Shown one piece after another: positions 9,110 to 17,664 of a stretch of DNA of 64,000 nt. The position numbers and the translations under genes are program-made. Source of the stretch: Sphingorhabdus_B arenilitoris (GTDB taxonomy: Bacteria > Pseudomonadota > Alphaproteobacteria > Sphingomonadales > Sphingomonadaceae); contig NZ_JBHSDH010000006.1 of NCBI RefSeq assembly GCF_042651485.1, forward strand, positions 34,878 through 98,877. The letters are read 5' to 3'. The notes below the pieces were generated by a model. That model was not told the origin of the DNA and did not search any database. It saw only the letters and a program-made list of their open reading frames with translations. Each line of letters starts with the position of its first letter. Position 1 is the stretch's first letter.

Positions 9110-10555
9110 ATGGCATCGGGCACCTATATTTCGCTTGGGCTCTATTTTGTGCTGATGCTAGCTATTGGTGTCTATGCATGGCGAAAATCCACGGGCAATA
9201 GCGGCGAATATTTGTTGGCAGGGCGCAAAATGGGGCCTGCCGTGACCGCACTGGCGGCCGGTGCTTCTGACATGTCAGGATGGCTCTTAATGGGCCTTCC
9301 AGGCGCATTGTATTTATCCGGCCTTGCCGAGGCATGGATTGCAATCGGGTTATTCATTGGCGCATTGGCCAACTGGCTGATCGTAGCGCCGCGGCTGCGC
9401 GAGCAAACCGAACGAATGGGTAATGCGCTTACTATTCCCGAATATCTTGGTAATCGATTTCAAGATAACCGGCATATTTTGAGGTTAACCGCTAGCCTCA
9501 TTATCGTTGTGTTTTTCGCTCTTTACAGCGCGTCTGGACTCGTCGCAGGCGGAAAGTTATTTCAGTCGGCCTTCGGCGCTGCTTATGAAACCGGGCTATG
9601 GGTTACTGCTTTGGTTGTTGTTGCCTACGTCGTGTTAGGCGGCTTCCTAGCGGTGAGCCTGACTGATTTCGTACAGGGAACAATCATGGCCATTGCCTTG
9701 GCGGCCGTTCCGTTGTTGACGTTTGTAGAGCTGCCTGAAGGGCAGAGCGTGACGGCCATTCTCAATACCATCAGCCCCGATATGAACAGTCTGTTTGCTG
9801 GAACAACGGCGGTGGGGATAATTTCAACGGCTGCGTGGGGCCTAGGTTATTTTGGACAACCGCATATAATCGTGCGGTTTATGGCGATACGTTCGGTCAA
9901 AGATATCCCCACAGCTCGTAACATATGTATGGCGTGGATGGCAGTGACATTGCTTGGAGCAATCGCGGTTGGTATGATCGGCAGAGCTTATATGGAAACG
10001 AATGGGATAGTGGTCGATGACCCAGAGACTATTTTTATAAAGCTTGCCGGATTATTGTTTAATCCATTTTTCAACGGACTTTTGCTTGCAGCAATTCTGG
10101 CCGCAGTGATGAGCACGATATCAGCACAACTGCTCGTAACGGGTAGTTCGCTGACAGAGGATTTTTACCGGCTGTTTATAAGGCGCGGTGCGAGCGAAAA
10201 GGAAATTGTGACGATCGGGCGGCTGTCCGTAGTTGCGGTTGCCGCAGTGGCTATGCTTCTAGCGCAAAATCCGAATAGCAGCGTGTTGAGCCTGGTTAGC
10301 AACGCTTGGGCTGGTTTTGGTGCCGCCTTCGGCCCTGTCATCTTGCTTGCCCTCACGTGGAAACGCATGACCTTAATGGGGGCATTGACCGGTATGATTA
10401 CCGGCGCGGTTGTTGTCATTGGATGGCTAATTCTGGGATGGAGCGACGCGCTGTATGAAATTATTCCGGGTTTTTGTGCAGCCATGATTGCAATCATTGC
10501 TGTTAGTTTATTGACATCGGTCCCAACAGAAGAGGTAAGACTTGAACTGGTTTAA
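9110..10555 (+). CDS. putP: sodium/proline symporter PutP
   Basis: 481 residues of a sodium:solute symporter, with about 13 hydrophobic helices. Helix motifs include EYLLAGRKMGP, ALAAGASDMSGWLLMGLPG and SLTDFVQGTIMA, which match the PutP branch that brings proline in with sodium. A GGGGGAA ribosome site lies a few bases before the ATG. With putR and putA in the same 9 kb it completes proline uptake and breakdown. Other amino acid substrates remain possible, since this branch is broad. Confidence 0.9.
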   Translation: MASGTYISLGLYFVLMLAIGVYAWRKSTGNSGEYLLAGRKMGPAVTALAAGASDMSGWLLMGLPGALYLSGLAEAWIAIGLFIGALANWLIVAPRLREQTERMGNALTIPEYLGNRFQDNRHILRLTASLIIVVFFALYSASGLVAGGKLFQSAFGAAYETGLWVTALVVVAYVVLGGFLAVSLTDFVQGTIMAIALAAVPLLTFVELPEGQSVTAILNTISPDMNSLFAGTTAVGIISTAAWGLGYFGQPHIIVRFMAIRSVKDIPTARNICMAWMAVTLLGAIAVGMIGRAYMETNGIVVDDPETIFIKLAGLLFNPFFNGLLLAAILAAVMSTISAQLLVTGSSLTEDFYRLFIRRGASEKEIVTIGRLSVVAVAAVAMLLAQNPNSSVLSLVSNAWAGFGAAFGPVILLALTWKRMTLMGALTGMITGAVVVIGWLILGWSDALYEIIPGFCAAMIAIIAVSLLTSVPTEEVRLELV

Positions 10556-10744
10556 TACTGATCAGTCCGGTCGGTAAATATCCTTATTGAGCTTCGGGTA
10601 TAATTTTTCTTTATGGGCGTCTGCTTGAGGCGCAGGAATTAAATCCCTCTTTGAAGTTAGAATGCCTACCCGATATTATTATGGGTTCTTTTTTTGGAAA
10701 CAAATCCGTTGAGTTATCACTAATTCAACAAACTCACAGAAAAA

Positions 10745-10834
10745 TGGCGGACACGGTGGGATTCGAACCCACGATAGAGTCACCCCTATACACACTTTCC
10801 AGGCGTGCGCCTTCGACCACTCGGCCACGTGTCC
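10745..10834 (-). tRNA. tRNA-Ser (GGA anticodon)
   Basis: Read on the minus strand: the acceptor stem GGACACG pairs with CGTGTCC, followed by the discriminator G and an encoded CCA. The D-arm is GGCCGAGTGG, the anticodon loop CTGGAAA gives GGA, there is a long variable arm typical of serine tRNAs, and the T-loop is GGTTCGAATCC. A short T-run follows CCA. Confidence 0.95.
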
Positions 10835-10916
10835 GCAATATGCCTTTCGGCAAGCGCTTCCCCTAGCTATGGAATTGCGCTTTCGCAAGTGCGCATCTTT
10901 TGCAATAAGCGCTTAT

Positions 10917-11868
10917 ATGAAAAAAAAATCTGTTATCCGCGCTATGCGCCGCCGCCTTCGCCATTCCCGCCGCTGCGCAGGACGAACCGGAAGGCCCGCC
11001 TTCGCCGAATGAAATCGTGGCGCAGGCAAAGGCAGCGGAGTGGACCACGATCGCACCATCGGACTTGCTGGTGATGGATTTGGCGCCCGATGCAAAAGGC
11101 AAGGCGCGCCGCGTGGTAATACAATTGATGCCGGAGCCATTCAATCAGGGCTGGGTGCGCAATATCCGCAAGCTTGCGGCGGCCAAATGGTATGACAATA
11201 TCAGCATCAACCGCGTTCAGGATAATTATGTGACGCAATGGGGCGATCCCAATTACGACAATCCGGCCGCCACAGGCCTAGCCAAGCCACTGCCAGAGGG
11301 TCTGGAGGTGATGGGGGAAGGCGATTATGTTTACGAGCATTATACTCCAGAGGAATTGAGTAAGCTTGACGCACCACCGCTTGATGGCAGTGGCGACTCC
11401 TATGCGAATTGGACAAAATTTGTGGCAGGGCTTCCAATGGCGAATGATTTTATGAGCGAATGGCCCGTCCACTGTTACGGTATGGTCGGCGTAGGCCGGA
11501 ATTTTTCGCCGGACACAGGCAGCGGCGCGGAGCTGTATGCCGTCATCGGCCATGCGCCCCGCCATCTCGACCGGAATATTGCGCTGGTCGGCCGGATCAT
11601 TGAGGGCATGGAGCATATGAGCAGCCTCCCGCGCGGCACCGGCCCGCTGGGTTTCTATGAAACGCCCGAGGAGCGCACGCCGATCCTATCGGTTCGCATG
11701 GGCGGCGATATCGCGGATTTGCCCGGCTTCGAATATCTATCCACCGAAAGCGAGACTTTTGCGCGCTATGCCGATGCGCGGGCGAACCGCCGCGATCCGT
11801 TTTTCATTAAGCCTGCGGGCGGCGCGGATATTTGCAATATTCCGGTGCCTGTGCGGCGCAAAGGATAA
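10917..11868 (+). CDS. secreted cyclophilin-type peptidylprolyl isomerase, start region shifted by a poly-A run
   Basis: The body (VVIQLMPEPFNQGWV, WYDNISINRVQDNYVTQWGDP, YAVIGHAPRHLDRNIALVGRIIEG) is a divergent cyclophilin isomerase that would act on prolyl bonds in the periplasm. The frame stays open up to 10921 and encodes a clear signal peptide (LLSALCAAAFAIPAAAQ), but the only ATG, at 10917, is out of frame by one base because nine A follow it; eight would give MKKNLLSALC. Either the tract carries an indel (real or a sequencing error), or slippage restores the frame. A GTG at 11017 is the first plain in-frame start but would lose export. It converges with leuD. Confidence 0.8.
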
Positions 11869-11877
11869 GGTCAGCGC

Positions 11878-12480
11878 TTAGGCCGGAACTATCCAGGGCT
11901 GCTGCGCCGTCAGCTTTGCCTCATGCGCAGTAATCGCCGCCTCGCTTTCGAGCGTGAGGGCGATCTCATCGCGCCCGGCTAGCAGGCATTCCTTGCGGAA
12001 CGGGTCGATTTCAAAGTGGAAACGGTCCTGAAACACCGTGGTCACCGTTTGATTTTCCAAATCGATTTGAATGGGGGCCGCGTCGTCCGATGCCTGCTGC
12101 GCCACGTCCATCAACCGGTCAATCGCCGCTTGCGGCAATTCGATCGCGAGCAGGCCATTTTTGAAAGCGTTGCCGGAAAATATATCGGAATAGCTGGGCG
12201 CGATAATCGCCTCTATGCCCAAATCGGCGATGGCCCACGCGGCATGTTCCCGGCTGGAGCCGCAACCGAAATTATCGCCCGCAATCAATATCGGCGCGCC
12301 CGCGTAACGCGGATCGTCGAAGATATTGCCTGCCTGCGCCCGGATGCTTTCAAACGCCCCTTTGCCAAGCCCTGCTCGGCTGATGGTTTTGAGCCATTTG
12401 GCGGGGATGATGATATCGGTATCGATATTTTTCGCGCCGAAGGGAATGGCTTTACCGTTAATCTGTGTGACTGCTTTCAT
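11878..12480 (-). CDS. leuD: 3-isopropylmalate dehydratase small subunit LeuD
   Basis: 200 residues from the ATG at 12480, the usual length of the family; an upstream extension in the same frame looks non-coding. Motifs: NIDTDIIIPAKWLKT, GCGSSREHAAWA and PSYSDIFSGNAFKNG. It forms the swivelling half of the isopropylmalate isomerase with LeuC in leucine synthesis. It is the last gene of a leuC-small protein-leuD operon on the minus strand. Confidence 0.95.
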   Translation of the reverse strand: MKAVTQINGKAIPFGAKNIDTDIIIPAKWLKTISRAGLGKGAFESIRAQAGNIFDDPRYAGAPILIAGDNFGCGSSREHAAWAIADLGIEAIIAPSYSDIFSGNAFKNGLLAIELPQAAIDRLMDVAQQASDDAAPIQIDLENQTVTTVFQDRFHFEIDPFRKECLLAGRDEIALTLESEAAITAHEAKLTAQQPWIVPA

Positions 12481-12484
12481 GGTA

Positions 12485-12712
12485 TCAATCCGTATCGCCC
12501 TTGGGCTGTTTCGCGGTCGAAGGCTTTTCCTTGGGCTCTGGTGATCCGGGCTCAAGCTTGCCCTGCTTCTTGGTCAAGCTGCGCCTGCCAGCATATAGCA
12601 AAGCCGCCATCAAAGCGGCCGAACCAACCGCTGCGCCGACCTTAGCGCCCGTGGTCCAATTGCCGTCCCGGTCTTTAATCAGTTTTTCCAATTTTTCTTT
12701 TTTGTCGGTCAT
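12485..12712 (-). CDS. small single-pass membrane protein between leuC and leuD
   Basis: 75 residues with a charged N-terminus (MTDKKEKLEKLIKDRDG), one hydrophobic segment (GAAVGSAALMAALLYAG, about residues 26-42) and a Lys/Pro/Glu-rich tail (SPEPKEKPSTAK). The start has a GGGAGATGAC ribosome site, and its ATGA overlaps the leuC stop, so it is translationally coupled and probably real. No family recognised. Confidence 0.7.
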   Translation of the reverse strand: MTDKKEKLEKLIKDRDGNWTTGAKVGAAVGSAALMAALLYAGRRSLTKKQGKLEPGSPEPKEKPSTAKQPKGDTD

Positions 12713-14136
12713 GTCATCTCCCTAACATCGGTTAGCCGCCCTGTCACCGCTGCGGCTGCGGCCATTGCGGGGCTTACCAGATGGGTGCGCGCGCCTGGAC
12801 CTTGGCGGCCAGTAAAGTTACGGTTGCTGGTCGATGCGCAGCGTTCGCCAGCGGGTACCTTGTCGGGGTTCATACCAAGGCACGCGCTGCAACCCGGTTC
12901 GCGCCATTCCAGGCCTGCGTCGATAAAGATGCGGTCGAGTCCTTCGGCTTCGGCTTGCCGTTTCACGAGGCCGCTGCCCGGAACAACGATGGCCCATTTG
13001 ATATTGCCCGCTTTTTTGCGACCTTTCAGGACGGCGGCGGCAGCGCGTAGGTCTTCGATCCGGCTGTTGGTGCAGCTACCGATGAAGATATTCTGAACCT
13101 CTATTTCCCGCATCGCGGTGCCCGGCGTCAGGCCCATATAGTCGAGCGATTTCTGCGCAGCGTCGCGTTTTGATGGATCGGCAAAGCTGGCGGGATCAGG
13201 AACGACACCGGTAATGGGCAGGACGTCCTCAGGGCTGGTTCCCCATGTGACGCCGGGTGCAATATCGGCGGCGTTGATAATGACGGTTTTGTCAAATTTG
13301 GCGCCTGCGTCGCTGCGCAAAGTTTGCCAATAGGCGACGGCTGCATTCCAATCATCGCCTTTGGGAGCCATGGGGCGTCCTTTTAAATAGGCGATGGTTT
13401 TGTCGTCCGGCGCACAAAGCCCGGCGCGGGCACCATGTTCGATGGCCATGTTGCTGATCGTCAGGCGGCCTTCGATGCTTAGGTTGCGGATGACCTCTCC
13501 GGTATATTCGATGACATAGCCAGTGCCGCCCGCCGCGCCAAGCACGCCGGTAATATGCAGCACGACATCTTTGGCGGAAACACCCGGGCCCAGCGTTCCG
13601 TCGACGCGCACTTCCATCGATTTGGAGCGTTTGAGCTGCAAAGTCTGGGTTGCGAGAACATGTTCAACTTCGCTGGTTCCAATGCCAAAAGCCAGCGCGC
13701 CGAGCCCGCCGTGACAGGCCGTGTGGCTGTCGCCGCAGACGATCGTGGTGCCCGGAAGCGAGAATCCCTGTTCCGGGCCAACCACATGGACAATGCCCTG
13801 TTCGGCGTCGGCATCGCCGATATAGCGAATGCCAAATTCCGGTGCATTTTTCTCAAGCGCGGCCAGCTGCTGCGCGCTTTCAGGGTCGGCAATGGGGATC
13901 CGTGCACCATCCGCATCGCGCCGCGCGGTGGTGGGCAGGTTATGGTCAGGCACAGCGAGCGTCAAATCCGGTCGCCTAACTTTACGCCCCGCCGCGCGAA
14001 GCCCTTCAAAAGCCTGCGGACTGGTAACCTCATGGACCAAATGCCGGTCGATATAGATGATCGCGGTGCCGTCTTCGCGCTGTTCCACGACATGGGCGTC
14101 CCAGATTTTTTCATAAAGCGTTTTTGCGTTTTCCAT
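12709..14136 (-). CDS. leuC: 3-isopropylmalate dehydratase large subunit LeuC
   Basis: 475 residues, full length. The aconitase-fold iron-sulfur ligands are all present: Cys355 in FIGSCTNS and Cys416/Cys419 in GCSACLGM. Other signatures are HLVHEVTSPQAFEGL at the start and CGDSHTACHGGLGALAFGIGTSEVEHV in the middle. It isomerises 2- to 3-isopropylmalate with LeuD. It is the first gene of the minus-strand operon; crtZ is divergent, 80 bases away, so the two share a promoter region. Confidence 0.97.
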   Translation of the reverse strand: MENAKTLYEKIWDAHVVEQREDGTAIIYIDRHLVHEVTSPQAFEGLRAAGRKVRRPDLTLAVPDHNLPTTARRDADGARIPIADPESAQQLAALEKNAPEFGIRYIGDADAEQGIVHVVGPEQGFSLPGTTIVCGDSHTACHGGLGALAFGIGTSEVEHVLATQTLQLKRSKSMEVRVDGTLGPGVSAKDVVLHITGVLGAAGGTGYVIEYTGEVIRNLSIEGRLTISNMAIEHGARAGLCAPDDKTIAYLKGRPMAPKGDDWNAAVAYWQTLRSDAGAKFDKTVIINAADIAPGVTWGTSPEDVLPITGVVPDPASFADPSKRDAAQKSLDYMGLTPGTAMREIEVQNIFIGSCTNSRIEDLRAAAAVLKGRKKAGNIKWAIVVPGSGLVKRQAEAEGLDRIFIDAGLEWREPGCSACLGMNPDKVPAGERCASTSNRNFTGRQGPGARTHLVSPAMAAAAAVTGRLTDVREMT

Positions 14137-14216
14137 GCGGCTGATTTAACTGCGATGCGCCAATATGCAAGCAATCTGCGCTTCAAAATATCGAATATCA
14201 CGCCTATAGCATTGAT

Positions 14217-14735
14217 ATGTCCATTTTCGCTATTCTCGCCATCGTTATCGTCACTGTCATTGCGATGGAAATGGTCGCATGGGCCAGCCACAAATATATC
14301 ATGCACGGCTTTGGCTGGGCTTGGCACCGCGACCATCATGAACCGCATGACAATCTATTGGAAAAAAATGATCTTTACGGCATTGTCGGTGCGGCGATGA
14401 GTATTTCGATGTTCGCAGCAGGTTCGCCGATGATCATGGGCAGCGCGGCATGGGCGCCCGCTACTTGGATTGGTTTGGGCATATTATGCTACGGTATTAT
14501 CTACACGCTAATCCACGACGGCCTCGTTCACCAACGCTATTTTCGTTATGTTCCCAAAAGCGGCTATGCCAAGCGCTTGGTGCAAGCGCATAAGCTACAT
14601 CATGCGACAATTGGTAAGGAAGGCGGCGTTAGTTTCGGTTTCGTATTCGCCCGCGACCCAGCGAAGTTGAAACAGGAATTGAAGGCGCAGCGCGAGGCGG
14701 GGATTGCGGTTGTCCGGAGCGCAGAATTAACCTAA
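14217..14735 (+). CDS. crtZ: beta-carotene hydroxylase CrtZ
   Basis: 172 residues, a membrane di-iron hydroxylase. The histidine clusters are all present: HKYIMH (residues 25-30), HRDHH (37-41), HDGLVHQR (about 106-113) and HKLHH (about 129-133). It adds 3-hydroxyl groups to the beta-ionone rings, making zeaxanthin from beta-carotene. It is isolated from other carotenoid genes here and divergent from leuC. Its stop overlaps the last 4 bases of the convergent next gene. Confidence 0.95.
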   Translation: MSIFAILAIVIVTVIAMEMVAWASHKYIMHGFGWAWHRDHHEPHDNLLEKNDLYGIVGAAMSISMFAAGSPMIMGSAAWAPATWIGLGILCYGIIYTLIHDGLVHQRYFRYVPKSGYAKRLVQAHKLHHATIGKEGGVSFGFVFARDPAKLKQELKAQREAGIAVVRSAELT

Positions 14736-15118
14736 CGCTCCGGCCTACTCCAAAGCCAGCTGAGGCAGATGACCGCGACGCCGATCGGGATGAGCGCCCA
14801 AGGCATTGCCATCATCCACAATCCCAACGCAATACTGACCGCGAAGGCGGCGGTTGCGGCTAGCTTACCCTTACGGCTAATCGCACCCTTTTCGCGCCAG
14901 GCAAGGATATGCGGCCCGAAACGGCGGTCCTCTATTAAACGCTTTTCCAATGCCGGGCTGCTTTTCGCAAAGCAGAAAGCGGCGAGGATCATGAAGGGCA
15001 CGGTGGGCAGCAGCGGCAAAAATATGCCGATAGTGCCCAGCGCGACCGAAACCAAGCCAGCGGTCAGATAAAGCTGCCGTTTCAATGACGCGGTCCGGAT
15101 TGTTTCGGATATCCGCAT
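14732..15118 (-). CDS. DUF454 (YbaN-like) inner-membrane protein
   Basis: 128 residues with hydrophobic segments around residues 15-45 and 85-120. The family core is visible: GLVSVALGTIGIFLPLLPTVPFMILAAFCFAKSSP, cut here into its signature GIFLPLLPTVPF, followed by HILAWREKGAI. Function unknown in the family. It overlaps crtZ tail-to-tail by four bases and is followed on the same strand, upstream in transcription, by an unknown secreted protein. Confidence 0.85.
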   Translation of the reverse strand: MRISETIRTASLKRQLYLTAGLVSVALGTIGIFLPLLPTVPFMILAAFCFAKSSPALEKRLIEDRRFGPHILAWREKGAISRKGKLAATAAFAVSIALGLWMMAMPWALIPIGVAVICLSWLWSRPER

Positions 15119-15131
15119 TTATGGTCTACGA

Positions 15132-16097
15132 TCATTTTGCCGGTAAGCCCGCGATTTCACGAAGCTTTTCCAGCCGGTAAGATGGATAGTCGCTCACATC
15201 AGTACGGATGGTAAGACCCTTAGACAAATATTTCAGTTCCTCATTTTCAAAAAACTTTGTCGCAAAAAACGCTTCATACGCTTTGGCTGCCACTGCGGCC
15301 TGTTTCTTGCGCTGCGCCTCCAGCTGCTCGATTTTATTCCGGTCGGCCAAAGTAGTAAAAAAACCGGCGGACCGGTTGGCTGTGTCGATAGAGAGTTCAA
15401 TATCTTTAACCAGCTCGTTTTCGATTTCTGCGACGCCAAGCAAAAAGACAGGTTTCAAAGGACCACACGCCGCAGCGAGATTGGATAGCCGGTTAATCGT
15501 CCATTGCCGGTTGAGCCAAAGACGTCCAAATTCCTTATTTGCTCGTAACCATAATTTGGCTTCATCTTGGGCCCGTGACGTATAGTTCATGGGATAGGGG
15601 CAATCGATTTTGACGAGGCCCGCCATTGACGGGTGCACATTGTCAGCCCGTGCAGATTGCGCCATCATGGGTATATACACATCGGTAATGGTTGATGAAA
15701 CATGACCAATGGTGAAAAAGCTCGCGGGTTGTCCGTTTTTCGCAGTAACCGAGAAGGCTGGGGTGTTTGGTTTATAGACGGCGCTCCCTTTTGCGACGAG
15801 CGTAAAACCGAGGTCAATATCGCCGTGGATTTTGGTCGGATCTTGGCGTAGCCGGATAACGTTGCCCATTTGTATCGCCATATATCCCAACCCTTCATAA
15901 TCATCCGGGCAGGCCGCCATGCGCGCTTTGATAAACGTCACGGCTTCATCGAGGTCCCTATTTTCAGGAACGATCAAACGCTCATTCATATCATATAGCT
16001 GTTGATGATTATTCGCCGGACATGCCGCTTTTGCGGCGGCAGGATGCGCGAAAATTACAACGGCGAATGCCGCAGCGAGTGCAATAAACTTTGCCAT
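15132..16097 (-). CDS. exported protein of unknown function
   Basis: 321 residues with a clear signal peptide (FIALAAAFAVVIFAHPAAAKA). The mature part has cysteines at CPANNHQQLYDMNE and MAACPDDYEG that could pair, a region with possible tetratricopeptide-like helices (residues 30-75) and a helical C-terminus rich in Gln and Lys (KIEQLEAQRKKQAAVAAKAYE). No enzyme motif is visible. It lies 14 bases before the DUF454 gene in the same direction, so the two may be cotranscribed. Confidence 0.7.
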   Translation of the reverse strand: MAKFIALAAAFAVVIFAHPAAAKAACPANNHQQLYDMNERLIVPENRDLDEAVTFIKARMAACPDDYEGLGYMAIQMGNVIRLRQDPTKIHGDIDLGFTLVAKGSAVYKPNTPAFSVTAKNGQPASFFTIGHVSSTITDVYIPMMAQSARADNVHPSMAGLVKIDCPYPMNYTSRAQDEAKLWLRANKEFGRLWLNRQWTINRLSNLAAACGPLKPVFLLGVAEIENELVKDIELSIDTANRSAGFFTTLADRNKIEQLEAQRKKQAAVAAKAYEAFFATKFFENEELKYLSKGLTIRTDVSDYPSYRLEKLREIAGLPAK

Positions 16098-16132
16098 ATG
16101 TGCTCCATAAGTTTTTGACCCACGGGGGTGCT

Positions 16133-17566
16133 TTAATACATATGGACTGCCTTTGTCACGAGATAGCTGTCGAGGCCTTCGGGGCCGCCTTCGCTGCCAA
16201 AGCCCGATTCTTTTACGCCGCCGAACGGGGCGTCGGGAGAGGAAATGGCAAAGCTGTTCATGCCGACCATGCCGACTTCCATCGCGTCGGCCACCAAATT
16301 GGCGGTGCGCAGATTTTGGGTGAAGGCATAGCCCGCAAGGCCAAAGGGCAGGCGGTTCGCTTGCTCCAATGCCTCATCCATCCTGCTAAACGGGCGGATC
16401 AGGGCAACCGGACCAAAAGGTTCGTTATTCATAATATCAGCGTCCATCGGCACGTCGCTGATCACTGTGGGGCGGTAGAAATTGCCGACATTGCCCTGAC
16501 GCTCTCCGCCGGTCAGGATTTTGGCGCCTTTGGCCCTTGCGTCCTCAACTAAGGCCGAAACCGCGCCCGGGCGGCGTTCATTGGCAAGCGGGCCCATGCC
16601 GCTATCAATATCCAGTCCGTCCCCGACCTTTACCTTGGCCGTGCGCTCTGCAAGCCCTTTGGCAAAGGCCTCATAAATGCCATCTTGCACGTAGAAACGC
16701 GTTGGGCTGATGCAAATCTGTCCCGCGTTGCGGAATTTGGTAAAAGCCGCCATGTCGAGTGTTTTTTCCAGATCGCAATCATCAAATACCAACACCGGTG
16801 CATGACCGCCCAGTTCCATTGTCGTCCGCTTAACACCATCTGCACACAATTTCAGGAGATGCTTGCCGACAGGCACGCTGCCCGTGAAGCTGACTTTGCG
16901 GATAATGGGTGAGGCGATTAAATGGCGGCTGACCATATCGGGCACGCCGTAAACCAGCTGCGCCGCATCGGCCGGTACGCCGGCATCAACGACGCATTGC
17001 ATCAACGCGATGGTGCAAGCAGGTGTTTCTTCTGGCGGTTTGGAAATGATCGAGCATCCAGCGGCCAGCGCGGCGGCCATTTTCTTGCTCATCAAGCTGA
17101 CGGGAAAATTCCACGGACTGAAGGCTGCAACAGGGCCGATGGGTTGTTTCAGCACCAGGCTGCGCTGTCCAGTGGGGCGGACAAGCACGCGGCCATAGGC
17201 GCGTTTCGCCTCTTCGGCGAAATAGTCAAATACCCCAGCGCAGCTGGCAACTTCGCCTTTGGATTCGGCAATCGGTTTGCCCTGTTCCATGGTCAAATAG
17301 GCGGCGATTGTGTCGGTGCGTTCGCGGATCAAATCCGCGACCTTATGCAATATTGCTGCGCGGGCATTGACGTCCACCGCGCTCCAGCTTTTGAAGCCGC
17401 GCTCCACCGCTGCCAATGCTTCGTCCAGATCATCGGGTGTGGCCAGCGGTAATTCGGCCAAAACAGCGCCGGTCGCAGGGTTGATTACCTGATGATGATC
17501 GCGGCCTTCGCCGGACCGCCATGATCCGGCGATATAGAATTTCAGGTCAGTCGGATAAGCGGTCAT
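16133..17566 (-). CDS. gabD: NAD(P)-dependent succinate-semialdehyde dehydrogenase family protein
   Basis: 477 residues from the ATG at 17566, chosen over a TTG 12 bases upstream because a GAGAGC site precedes it. The aldehyde dehydrogenase signatures are complete: SPWNFPVSLMSKKMA, FTGSVPVGKHL, MELGGHAPVLVF and GQICISPTRF with catalytic Cys285. The ending GFGSEGGPEGLDSYLVTKAV is typical of the succinate-semialdehyde branch. It would turn succinate semialdehyde into succinate; other short aldehydes are possible, as no aminotransferase partner lies nearby. Confidence 0.88.
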   Translation of the reverse strand: MTAYPTDLKFYIAGSWRSGEGRDHHQVINPATGAVLAELPLATPDDLDEALAAVERGFKSWSAVDVNARAAILHKVADLIRERTDTIAAYLTMEQGKPIAESKGEVASCAGVFDYFAEEAKRAYGRVLVRPTGQRSLVLKQPIGPVAAFSPWNFPVSLMSKKMAAALAAGCSIISKPPEETPACTIALMQCVVDAGVPADAAQLVYGVPDMVSRHLIASPIIRKVSFTGSVPVGKHLLKLCADGVKRTTMELGGHAPVLVFDDCDLEKTLDMAAFTKFRNAGQICISPTRFYVQDGIYEAFAKGLAERTAKVKVGDGLDIDSGMGPLANERRPGAVSALVEDARAKGAKILTGGERQGNVGNFYRPTVISDVPMDADIMNNEPFGPVALIRPFSRMDEALEQANRLPFGLAGYAFTQNLRTANLVADAMEVGMVGMNSFAISSPDAPFGGVKESGFGSEGGPEGLDSYLVTKAVHMY

Positions 17567-17664
17567 AGTTGCTCTCAAGTCAGTTGGAAAATATGGTTTC
17601 GATATGGCTATCTAAACCCTTGCTGGGTGATTTGAAAGCAACATATGCCGCGAATTTGGACGTC

